Assembly: GCA_035943635.1 (NCBI GenBank)
Contig: DASZBX010000007.1
Location: forward strand, 62,001 to 126,000
Source: DASZBX01 sp035943635
GTDB lineage: Bacteria; Actinomycetota; Actinomycetes; Streptomycetales; Catenulisporaceae
DNA length: 64,000 bases
Direction: 5' to 3'
Below the pieces are notes generated by a model. That model made no database searches, was not told where the DNA came from, and worked only from the letters and a program-made list of their open reading frames with translations. Each line of letters starts with the position of its first letter. Position 1 is the stretch's first letter. A program made the position numbers and the translations under genes. Of the stretch, positions 1 through 6,660 are shown in pieces.

Positions 1-72
1 TTCCCCGCCGACGATCTCGTGCTTCTGCAGGACGCGCTTCGCCGCCGCGCCGACCTACCCGGGCAGGCTTAA
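1..72 (+). CDS. C-terminal tail of an unidentified protein (5' end outside window)
   Basis: The first frame is open from base 1 and ends at TAA 70-72, giving 23 residues that finish in LPGQA. Composition (Leu, Arg, Asp-rich, helical) is ordinary for an actinobacterial C-terminus. It overlaps the stop of the convergent minus-strand gene by 4 bp, a tight convergent end. Nothing in 23 residues allows a family call. Confidence 0.4.
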   Translation, partial: FPADDLVLLQDALRRRADLPGQA

Positions 73-1550
73 CGGGCCAGTCCGCGGGCCAGCGGGAGCG
101 TGTCGGCGAAGGCCAGGTGGTGGCTGCGGTCGCAGAACTCGACGAAACCGTCCCGGGCGTCGGCGGCGGCGTGGGCGGCCACCCGGGCCAGTTCCACCTC
201 GACCGCGTCGCGGCCGGAGACGGTCAGGTAGCCGGCCACCGTGGGCATCGCGGTGCGGTCCTCGCCGCGGCGCAGGCCCAGCACCACCGAGGCGGTGCCG
301 GTGACCCCGGGCGGCAGGAATCCGGCGCAGGCGGCCAGGTCCAGGGTGCCGATGCCGTGCGGCCAGCGCTTGACCCAGCCGGTGGCGTGCCACCAGGTGG
401 AGGTCTGGCCGGCCGTGCCGATCGGTGCGGTGACCGCGATGTAGCGCGGGGCCAGCGCGTCGATCTCGGTCGGCCGCCAGGCCGGGGCGACCGACTGCGG
501 GACGACCAGGTCGCCGCGGCCGGGCAGTATCAGCGCGCCGAGCAGCCGGGTCCAGGCGGGCCGGTCCAGCGGCACCAGGGTGCCGACCCGCCCGCCGCGC
601 GGCCCGGGGTCGCTGAGCGCGGCGAACACGGTCTCCGCGGCACGGGAGACCAGCAGCGTCAGCCCGCGCTCGCCCTGGCCCAGCCGGGCCGCCTGTTCGA
701 CCAGCGTCTGGTCGTAGGTGAAGCCGAGCACGACGTAGGACCGGGTGCGTCCGGCCGAGCCGGGAACCTGGTGCAGCACTTGGATCCGGGCCAGCGACGG
801 CCGGTACGCATTGGTCAGACCCATCGCCCGCTGATACGGGCTGGCCGGGCCGGCCACCGATCCGGGGGCGCCGGGGGACGGGGCGCCGGCCACCGCGCCC
901 GGGCCCGAAGCCGCGGCCGCGGAACGTTTCGGGGCGCCGACCTGGTCGATGTCGTCCGGGTCGCGCCGGGCCGGCCGCAGCCGGGCCAGCAGGCCGCCGC
1001 CGGAACCCGGGTCGGCCGGCGCCTGCGCGGCGAAGGTGGTGAGCACGGCCGCGAGCCGGGCGCCGAGGTTCGCCGACTCCGGGCCGCGCAGCGCGCCGGG
1101 GGACATCTCGGCCAGGGCCAGCAGCATGGACTCGCCGCCGTGCAGCACGATGGCCGGTCCGCGGTTCTCGGTGGCGGGCATGGGCAGCCAGTGCAGGCCG
1201 CCGATGCCGAACGGCTCGGGCCGGCGCGCGGTCCACTTCGGCAGGTAGCCCAGGTGCGCGCGGGTGCGCCGACGGCGGATCCAGGCGGCCAGGCCGGTCG
1301 GCGGCCGGGGCGGCTCGCCGGGCGCGCGGCCGCGGCCGCCGGGGGTGCGCACGTCCTGGGGCGGGGCCGGCGCGGGCACCGGCGGACGGCCGCCGGGCTG
1401 GGGCCGGCCCGGCTTGGCCGTCATCGGGGTCAGCCCGAGGGTGGATTTCTGCGCCTGCCGGGCGATCGGCTGCTTCGGCTGGCGCTCCGGGGTCGGTCGT
1501 CGCGCCGCGGTCGGCCGGGGTCCGCCCTGGCCTGTCGCCGGGTCGCTCAC
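69..1550 (-). CDS. Putative type VII secretion EccE-like protein
   Basis: 493 aa from GTG at 1548-1550, preceded by a GAGGGAGG ribosome site. Residues 1-75 are Pro/Arg-rich and disordered, followed by a basic WIRRRRTRAH stretch. The C-terminal third has a WVKRWP motif, a beta-rich stretch containing a TVAGYLTVSGRD-type strand, and ends in AFADTLPLARG. This order of motifs resembles the C-terminal half of actinobacterial EccE proteins (WVRRWP, then a glycine-rich hydrophobic strand, then a TLPLGG end). Known EccE proteins carry two N-terminal membrane helices; I see none here. It may therefore be a soluble EccE relative or belong to a conjugation-linked family of similar shape. A helical ESX-like protein lies 4 kb away. 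Family assignment is by eye only. Confidence 0.4.
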   Translation of the reverse strand: MSDPATGQGGPRPTAARRPTPERQPKQPIARQAQKSTLGLTPMTAKPGRPQPGGRPPVPAPAPPQDVRTPGGRGRAPGEPPRPPTGLAAWIRRRRTRAHLGYLPKWTARRPEPFGIGGLHWLPMPATENRGPAIVLHGGESMLLALAEMSPGALRGPESANLGARLAAVLTTFAAQAPADPGSGGGLLARLRPARRDPDDIDQVGAPKRSAAAASGPGAVAGAPSPGAPGSVAGPASPYQRAMGLTNAYRPSLARIQVLHQVPGSAGRTRSYVVLGFTYDQTLVEQAARLGQGERGLTLLVSRAAETVFAALSDPGPRGGRVGTLVPLDRPAWTRLLGALILPGRGDLVVPQSVAPAWRPTEIDALAPRYIAVTAPIGTAGQTSTWWHATGWVKRWPHGIGTLDLAACAGFLPPGVTGTASVVLGLRRGEDRTAMPTVAGYLTVSGRDAVEVELARVAAHAAADARDGFVEFCDRSHHLAFADTLPLARGLAR

Positions 1551-2272
1551 GCCGCCGCCTCCCTCACCGTTGCGTCTGTCCTGTGGACGTGACCGCCTTC
1601 GAGCCGGACGCGCGTGGGGTCACTCCCGAAGTGTCGCACAGTGCGGGCACGCATGTTAGGTAGACCTGCCGCCTCCGTGGACCGGGGCGGAAAGTTTCAA
1701 TTGTCTTGATAGCAGATGATAGAGCCTGATGGCAGGCGGTTCTGCGGACCGGCCGGGCCCTGCTGCGCAGCGAAATCCCCGGGCGCCGGGACCGGGCCGG
1801 ATTGCCGCCTCGTGATCGACCGCCCGCGCACGATCCGGCGTGATCCGGCGCGATCGAGGGCGGTGCCGGCGGATCTGCGGGTACTGCGATCGGTGTCGAG
1901 TCGGCGGTGGCGATCGAATGTCGCAGGGGACGTATGCGCTGGGTGACGATCGGTGTCCGGTGCGTGACGCGGATGGCGCTGATTCTCAGGCGGGCCGACG
2001 GATCCGGGGTATTCGCCGGATATCCGGAGTCTGCCACATCAGTGCGCGGTGCGGCGGGTGTTTGCCGACAGCGGGACGGAATTCAGCCGGGCGGGTGAGA
2101 GGTCGGCGTGTTCGTGCGGCGTGGTGCGGCGATCGCGCGATCGGGTTCCCGTTCTCAGCGTGCCCCTGCGCCCGTATCCGGGTCCCGTTCCCGTGTCCGC
2201 CCCGCGAATACGGTTCCTGCGATGGCCGTTCTGCCCGTTCTGCCCGTTCTGCCCGCGGCGCCGGCTACCGGG
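1551..2272. other. Gene-free interval (about 720 bp)
   Basis: No frame here has convincing coding character; the frames that stay open are Arg/Pro-rich shadows. A 9-bp unit gttctgccc is repeated three times in tandem around 2229-2256. The promoter of the minus-strand EccE-like gene should lie just above 1550. I see nothing else recognisable. Confidence 0.5.
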
Positions 2273-2662
2273 TCAGTCGTGGCGGCGGCCGAGGGAGTGC
2301 GCCACGTTCACCAGGCCGATCCCGACCCAGGCGATGCCGATCGCGAACACGTTGCCGTTGCTCGTGCCGGCCACGATGGCGGTGATCGGGATTCCGGCGA
2401 TCAGCGAGGCGATCGCGACCACGGACGAGGAGTCGCGCGGCCCGTGCTCGGACCGCTGCTCCCGCCGGGACGGGCGTTCCTGGCGCGCGGTGGCCGAGCC
2501 GTTCTGGGCCACGAGTTCGGCGCTCACCCGGGCGTTGATCTCCTTGGCCATCTTCTCGGCCAGGGCGGCCGCGATGGCCTCTTCGTAATCGGGTCCGAGT
2601 TCGCGGCGGGCGGCGAGCGCGGAGGCGATCTCCTGCGGAGTCAGGTCGGCTGGTGTGGACAT
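2273..2662 (-). CDS. Small integral membrane protein
   Basis: 129 aa from ATG. Residues 1-50 form a charged helical segment (TPQEIASALAARRELG, then EEAIAAALAEKMAKEINARV), residues 50-75 are Arg/Glu-rich, and the C-terminal half holds two predicted membrane helices (SSVVAIASLIAGIPITAIVA and VFAIGIAWVGIGLVNVAH) ending in a short basic tail. Small cytoplasmic-helix/two-helix proteins of this shape are common and uncharacterised in actinobacteria. It stands alone between gene-free stretches. No Shine-Dalgarno is obvious, so the start is moderately sure. Function unknown. Confidence 0.65.
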   Translation of the reverse strand: MSTPADLTPQEIASALAARRELGPDYEEAIAAALAEKMAKEINARVSAELVAQNGSATARQERPSRREQRSEHGPRDSSSVVAIASLIAGIPITAIVAGTSNGNVFAIGIAWVGIGLVNVAHSLGRRHD

Positions 2663-3105
2663 AGTCGTATGGTAGCGAGCCGACGCCTTCCAGGAAGCGT
2701 CCCGAGAAGCGCCTTCACCTCAGCGCGATCAGCGCCGTCCGGGCCGCGGCCCGAGTCGTCCGCACGCCGCTCGGGCGCCGCACCATCCCGTGTGCGGCCG
2801 CACTCCACCGCGCCCCCGGCAACGCCCGCCCGCCGCGCCGCCTGCGGCCCGCCGGCCGCCGTCCACTCCCCGGGCACACCCGCCCGGGCGGACGGCGCGG
2901 GCCCGGCGCCGTCACCGATCTGCTCCACCTGAGCGCCGCCGCGGCCGCCGCACGGTCCGTCCGCCGACCTTGTCGCTCCCGTACGCCGCGACAATTCCGG
3001 CGCGGTCCGTTGGTCCGCGCTCGCCACTCCGGGTCGGCATCGCGCCGACCCGCTCCGTCCTGCCCCCGGGCCTGCTTCGGCCCTCTCCCGCCCTTCCTTA
3101 CCCGA
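2663..3105. other. Gene-free interval (about 440 bp)
   Basis: Very GC-rich sequence between the small membrane protein and the stop of the whiB gene. Frames that remain open are low-complexity Arg/Ala/Pro shadows. I see no RNA gene or clear terminator. Confidence 0.4.
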
Positions 3106-3474
3106 TCAGGCCGCTATCGACTGCGGCCGCGGGATCCGGCGGCCGAAGTCCCGGCCGAACACCGTCTCCCGGTCCACCTCGCTCAGCCCGCCCCAGACCC
3201 CGAACAGCTCAGGGGTCTGCAACGCGTGCTTGCGGCAGTCGCGCAGCACCGGGCAGCTCGCGCAGATCCGCTTGGCCGCGTTCTCCCGGGTCTCCCGGTC
3301 CCGTACCCGCTCCTTCTCCGGCCCGAAGAACAGCCGGGCGTCCGTGCCCTGGCAGGAGGCCTGCTCCTGCCACCCCAGCTTGAGCTGCGCGATGGGTGGT
3401 ATCCGGGCGGCGTTGCGTGCCGACCGCCGTTCCGGCAGCACCGCGATGCTCGACGTCGCTGTATTCACCAACAC
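3106..3474 (-). CDS. WhiB-family iron-sulfur regulator, WhiD/WhiB3-like
   Basis: 122 aa from GTG 3472-3474, with GGAGGGGA a few bases upstream. Cys41, Cys71, Cys74 and Cys80 form the four-cysteine [4Fe-4S] set with the CxxC in CASC, followed by the family turn GVWGG at 92-96 and a basic C-terminal tail. The stretch WQEQASCQGTDARLFFGPE and the spacing resemble WhiD/WhiB3 more than the short WblE/WhiB1 type. WhiB proteins bind the housekeeping sigma factor and adjust transcription in development and redox stress; which process this one controls cannot be read from the sequence. It is divergent from the XRE-TPR regulator at 3858 and shares a 383-bp intergenic region with it. Confidence 0.93.
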   Translation of the reverse strand: MLVNTATSSIAVLPERRSARNAARIPPIAQLKLGWQEQASCQGTDARLFFGPEKERVRDRETRENAAKRICASCPVLRDCRKHALQTPELFGVWGGLSEVDRETVFGRDFGRRIPRPQSIAA

Positions 3475-3762
3475 AGTTCCCCTCCACTCGTGTTACTGGT
3501 CAACCTCAGCGGGTGGCGGACAGTTCGACGTCTCCTCCGATGCGCCAAGCCGCACCCCCTACCACAATTGACGCTCGGAGGCCCACGATCGTTCCCGGCC
3601 GCCCGCCGGATTGTGAAAATGTTTCTGAACGGAACCTGAAGGCCGCCCACCGGCCGCCAGGCGGCCGCGACGGGCCGCCGGACCGGTCCCACGGCGGACT
3701 TCCGCCGGACTTCGCCCGCCACGAAAGAGTGGAATTCCTGTATCCGTGCGGCCGATCGGGGC

Positions 3763-3786
3763 TAGCGTCTATCTTCATAGACGCTA
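3763..3786. promoter_or_regulatory. Perfect 10-bp inverted repeat upstream of XRE-TPR regulator
   Basis: TAGCGTCTAT and its exact reverse complement ATAGACGCTA flank a 4-base CTTC spacer, centred about 84 bp before the GTG start at 3858. It lies in the whiB/XRE divergent region and is AT-richer than its surroundings. It could be an operator (possibly for autoregulation) or a hairpin in the leader. The remaining bases of 3475-3857 hold no gene. Confidence 0.5.
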
Positions 3787-3857
3787 CTCGGCGTTGAGCC
3801 GGCAACCGCGCTGCGTAGCGGGAATCCCTTGATCGCGAACTGGACAGGAGACTGGCC

Positions 3858-5474
3858 GTGCCGTCGACAGCGCAGGACCGGACGCCCTCGCCGGACCCGG
3901 ACCCCGGCCGGCCGCGGCCCGCCGCGGCGGACGGGCCGGACCCCTCGGCGCCCGGCCCGGGCAAGCCCGCCGGACCCGGGGGCCGGGCCCTGATATCCCC
4001 GCTGCGCCAGCTGCGGCTGCGCCGGTTCTGGACCCAGGCGGACTTCTCGGCCCGGTTCGAGGAGCGCTCGCGCCAGATCGGCCGCCCGCTGTCGCTGTCG
4101 GTGCGGCAGGTGCGCCGGTGGGAGAGCGAGAACCCGCCGCTGCCGCTGCCGGCCTACCAGGCGGTGCTCGAGGCGCTGCTCGGGGTGCCGATCGAGCAGC
4201 TGGGCTTCCAACCCTCCTGGGACCAGGAGTTCGGGGCCGGCAACGACCCGGGGACGGGCGCGCCGGGGCCGGGGGGAGCAGGGATCAGCCGGTCGCCCTC
4301 GGACGATGCGGAAAGGTACGACCCTGTGAAACGCCGAGAATTCGTGGCCGGCGCGGCGGCGCTGGGCGGCGCCGTGCTGGGCGCCGCGGCGGGGGCGGCG
4401 GCGCCGGCCGGCCACCTGTCGGCATACGGAACCAGCAGTACCAACGGCAACACCTATACCAACGCCGGCGCCTTCGCGCCCTCCGCGACGCCGCCCGACT
4501 ACGGGCCGATCACATCCGCCTCCACCCGGTCCGCGTCGACCGAGCCGGCCGCGCCGGACCCGGGCGGCGACAACGCCCAGGACCACCTCGGTTTCGCCCT
4601 GATCACCGCGCAGCACCGGTCGATGTACTGGTCCGTCCCGGCCGCCGCGATGTTCGCGCCGGTCGCCGCGCACAGCGAGCTCGGCCTCGGGCTGCTGCGC
4701 ACCACCCGCCACCCCGCCGCCCGGGCCGGGCTGGCCCTGCCGGTGGCCGAGAGCTCGCTGCTGGTGGCCCGGATGGCCTTCTTCGACCTGCAGCGGCCGG
4801 AGGTGGCCCAGGACTACTTCGACACCGCCTTCGACGCCGCGGTCGAGTCCGGGGACCGGGCGATGCAGAGCGCGGTGCTCACCCACATGGCCTTCGTGCC
4901 CGCGTTCGCCGGGGTCGCGGCCCCGGCCCGGGCGCTGATGGCCCGGGCCCACCGGGTGGCGCACGGCGCGGTCGGCTCGGTGCAGCAGTCCTGGATGCTC
5001 GCGGTCGAGGCCGAGGTGGAGACCAAACTCGGCAACCCGGACCAGGCCGCCGCGCTGATCAGCCGGTCCGAGGCCGCCCTGTACGCCGACGCCGGCCCGG
5101 CCCCGCAGTGGCTGGACTTCTTCGACGCGGCCCGGCTGGACAGCTTCAAGGGCTTCTGCCATCTGTCCACCGGCCGGCCGCAGCTGGCCGCGCGGGCGCT
5201 GGAGCAGACCCTGCGCTCGCTGCCGGAGAACGGGGCCAAGCAGCGCTCGATCGTCCTGGCCGACCTGGCCCAGGCCCGGATCCAGCAGGGCGAACTGGAC
5301 GAGTCGGTCCGCCTGGTCGGCAGCGCGATCAGCGCCCTGCGGGAGAACTGGTACGCCACCGGGGTCGAGCGGGTGGACGCGGTCCGCCGTTCGCTGGCCG
5401 CGCACAACGCTCCGGCCCGCGCGCTGGCCCCGCTGACCGAGTCGCGCAACTGCCTGGAGGGCGCCCGGCCCTGA
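3858..5474 (+). CDS. XRE-type helix-turn-helix regulator with TPR-like C-terminus
   Basis: 538 aa from GTG 3858 with AGGAG at 3845-3849. After a Pro/Asp-rich leader (1-45) comes an HTH domain (about 48-115: LRQLRLRRFWTQADFSARFE, VRQVRRWESENPPLP, ending EQLGF), a disordered linker, then KRREFVAGAAALGGAVLG, which looks like a twin-arginine signal placed mid-protein, and a long Ala/Leu-rich helical domain (about 235-530) of TPR type. HTH plus internal RR motif plus TPR is a known architecture of large Streptomyces regulators. Effector and targets are unknown. It is divergent from whiB. A second regulator of this type sits at 32241 and its HTH domain also ends in EQLGF. Confidence 0.82.
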   Translation: MPSTAQDRTPSPDPDPGRPRPAAADGPDPSAPGPGKPAGPGGRALISPLRQLRLRRFWTQADFSARFEERSRQIGRPLSLSVRQVRRWESENPPLPLPAYQAVLEALLGVPIEQLGFQPSWDQEFGAGNDPGTGAPGPGGAGISRSPSDDAERYDPVKRREFVAGAAALGGAVLGAAAGAAAPAGHLSAYGTSSTNGNTYTNAGAFAPSATPPDYGPITSASTRSASTEPAAPDPGGDNAQDHLGFALITAQHRSMYWSVPAAAMFAPVAAHSELGLGLLRTTRHPAARAGLALPVAESSLLVARMAFFDLQRPEVAQDYFDTAFDAAVESGDRAMQSAVLTHMAFVPAFAGVAAPARALMARAHRVAHGAVGSVQQSWMLAVEAEVETKLGNPDQAAALISRSEAALYADAGPAPQWLDFFDAARLDSFKGFCHLSTGRPQLAARALEQTLRSLPENGAKQRSIVLADLAQARIQQGELDESVRLVGSAISALRENWYATGVERVDAVRRSLAAHNAPARALAPLTESRNCLEGARP

Positions 5475-5504
5475 CCCGGTCGGCGCCGGACCCCGGAGAA
5501 CCAG

Positions 5505-5665
5505 GGCCTGTTCGGAGTTCAGATCAAGATCAGCGAAACGGCTCAGCGCCGAGCCTGGGCGTGCGTCGGGTGCGTCCTCATACTCGGTCGTCTGTGGACG
5601 TACCCGGCGTGCGGCCAGGCGACGGCGATCAGCCGTTTCGCCTTGATCTGAACTCCGAACAGGCC
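5505..5665. mobile_element. 161-bp imperfect palindrome, MITE-like element
   Basis: The ends are perfect 24-bp inverted repeats (5505-5528 and 5642-5665, outermost bases GGCCTGTTCGGAG). Inside, GCGAAACGGCT pairs with AGCCGTTTCGC after a 4-base offset, and the arms stay complementary with mismatches almost to an 18-base centre near 5577-5595. So the whole segment can fold into one long hairpin. It has no coding capacity. That is the form of a miniature inverted-repeat transposable element or of a decayed IS that kept both ends. I see no clear target-site duplication at the flanks. It lies 30 bp after the XRE-TPR stop and could also act as a terminator. Confidence 0.6.
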
Positions 5666-5710
5666 ATAGGTGCCGCTGTGCTGCGCCGTCCCGCTGCGCG
5701 TGCTCCACTC

Positions 5711-6151
5711 TCACTTGCCCGTCGACGTCGATCCCGTGGCCGGGGTGACCTTCATCGGGCTGATCTTGCTGACGTTGATCCCGATCTGCGTCTCGGTGCT
5801 CGAGTAGGTGGTGTGGGTCGCCTTCAGGTTCGTCTGCAGGGTCTGGATCCCCGCCTCCACCGTCGCGCGCAGTTCCAGCAGCGTCTCCAGCAGCTGGCCG
5901 TGCGCCGTGTTCAGGTTCCCGGCCTCGGTGAACTGGCCGTAGAAGGACGAGTCCCCGCCGTCGGCCTCCTCGGCCCGCTTGATCTGCCCGGCCAGGGCCG
6001 ACTGCTGGATGTCCGAGGCGGCGCCGTTCTGGAACGGCGTCTGGTTCAGGTCGGCGGCGGTGTCGCCGAAGTTGTCCGTGATCAGGTTGTTGATGGTCAG
6101 CAGCGCGGCCTCCATCTCGGTGAGATCGGTCTGGAAACTGGATCCCGCCAT
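5711..6151 (-). CDS. ESX/WXG100-like helical protein
   Basis: 146 aa from ATG 6149-6151, with GGGAGGG about 8 bases ahead; an upstream in-frame GTG overlaps that ribosome site and is rejected. The protein is almost wholly alpha-helical, Gln/Thr/Asn-rich, without Cys, and begins MAGSSFQTDLTEMEAALLTI; it ends in a flexible Thr/Ser/Gly tail. Early residues and helical-hairpin length resemble type VII-exported WXG100/LXG proteins, but no canonical WxG turn is visible and it is longer than the usual 100 aa. No signal peptide. Export by a type VII system is inference, weakly supported by the EccE-like gene near the window start. Confidence 0.6.
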   Translation of the reverse strand: MAGSSFQTDLTEMEAALLTINNLITDNFGDTAADLNQTPFQNGAASDIQQSALAGQIKRAEEADGGDSSFYGQFTEAGNLNTAHGQLLETLLELRATVEAGIQTLQTNLKATHTTYSSTETQIGINVSKISPMKVTPATGSTSTGK

Positions 6152-6329
6152 CGCGTCTTTCCCTCCCACTGCCCGTGAAACTGTCCCGTTGGGTGCACAG
6201 ACCCGGTTTCAGGCTAGCAGCAACCTGAGGGGGTCGAGAAGGCTCCGGCGGCGGCCGGCCGGTCCCCTTCCGGCCGGGCCCGGGCCGTTACCGGCCCGTG
6301 TTCTGGCGTATGTCACCCGTGGAGATGCT

Positions 6330-6345
6330 TCTAACGCGCGTTAGA
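6330..6345. promoter_or_regulatory. 16-bp perfect palindrome, candidate operator
   Basis: TCTAACGCGCGTTAGA is a perfect dyad of TetR-operator size, about 95 bp before the small ORF and 315 bp before kdpD. It is the only strong dyad in this spacer. Which protein binds is unknown. Confidence 0.4.
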
Positions 6346-6438
6346 GCAGCGTATGTGAGCGGCCGATCGGCTCCGCACGGATGTTCCATCTATCCAGCGG
6401 GCGGCAAACTGCCCCGTTCCCGACTTTCGTAGAAGGAC

Positions 6439-6588
6439 TTGACCAGGCTCAACCTGCGCCTGCTGCTGCCGTTCGCGTTCGTGTTCGCGATCGTCCTGGT
6501 CGCCGCGGGCCTGCCCGAGGCGCTCGGCAGGTTCCGGCCCCGACCGCCCGGCCCGGCCATCCGGGTCGCGGCCGGGCGGGGCCGGTAG
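6439..6588 (+). CDS. Possible 49-aa single-helix membrane peptide
   Basis: TTG start, reading MTRLNLRLLLPFAFVFAIVL, then a Pro/Arg-rich tail to TAG 6586-6588. The composition is one membrane helix plus a basic tail. AGAAGGA lies only 1-2 bases before the TTG, too close to be ideal, so translation is uncertain. Its position 72 bp before kdpD recalls KdpF, the one-helix subunit of the Kdp pump, but the sequence does not match KdpF and no kdpA follows. It could be a remnant or a regulatory peptide. Confidence 0.3.
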   Translation: MTRLNLRLLLPFAFVFAIVLVAAGLPEALGRFRPRPPGPAIRVAAGRGR

Positions 6589-6660
6589 ATTGGTCGCATA
6601 CCGGCCGGTCCAGTCGTTGGACCGGCCGGGCAACGGTGTGAATGAAGGAGCGGTTCGCCG

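Noticed and set aside
3762..5710. A 650-residue open frame on the minus strand over the XRE-TPR gene
   Set aside because: It is the antisense shadow of a well-supported gene; GC-rich third positions keep the opposite strand open.
6439..6588. Calling the 49-codon frame KdpF
   Set aside because: It has one membrane helix, but no KdpF sequence similarity and no kdpA follows.
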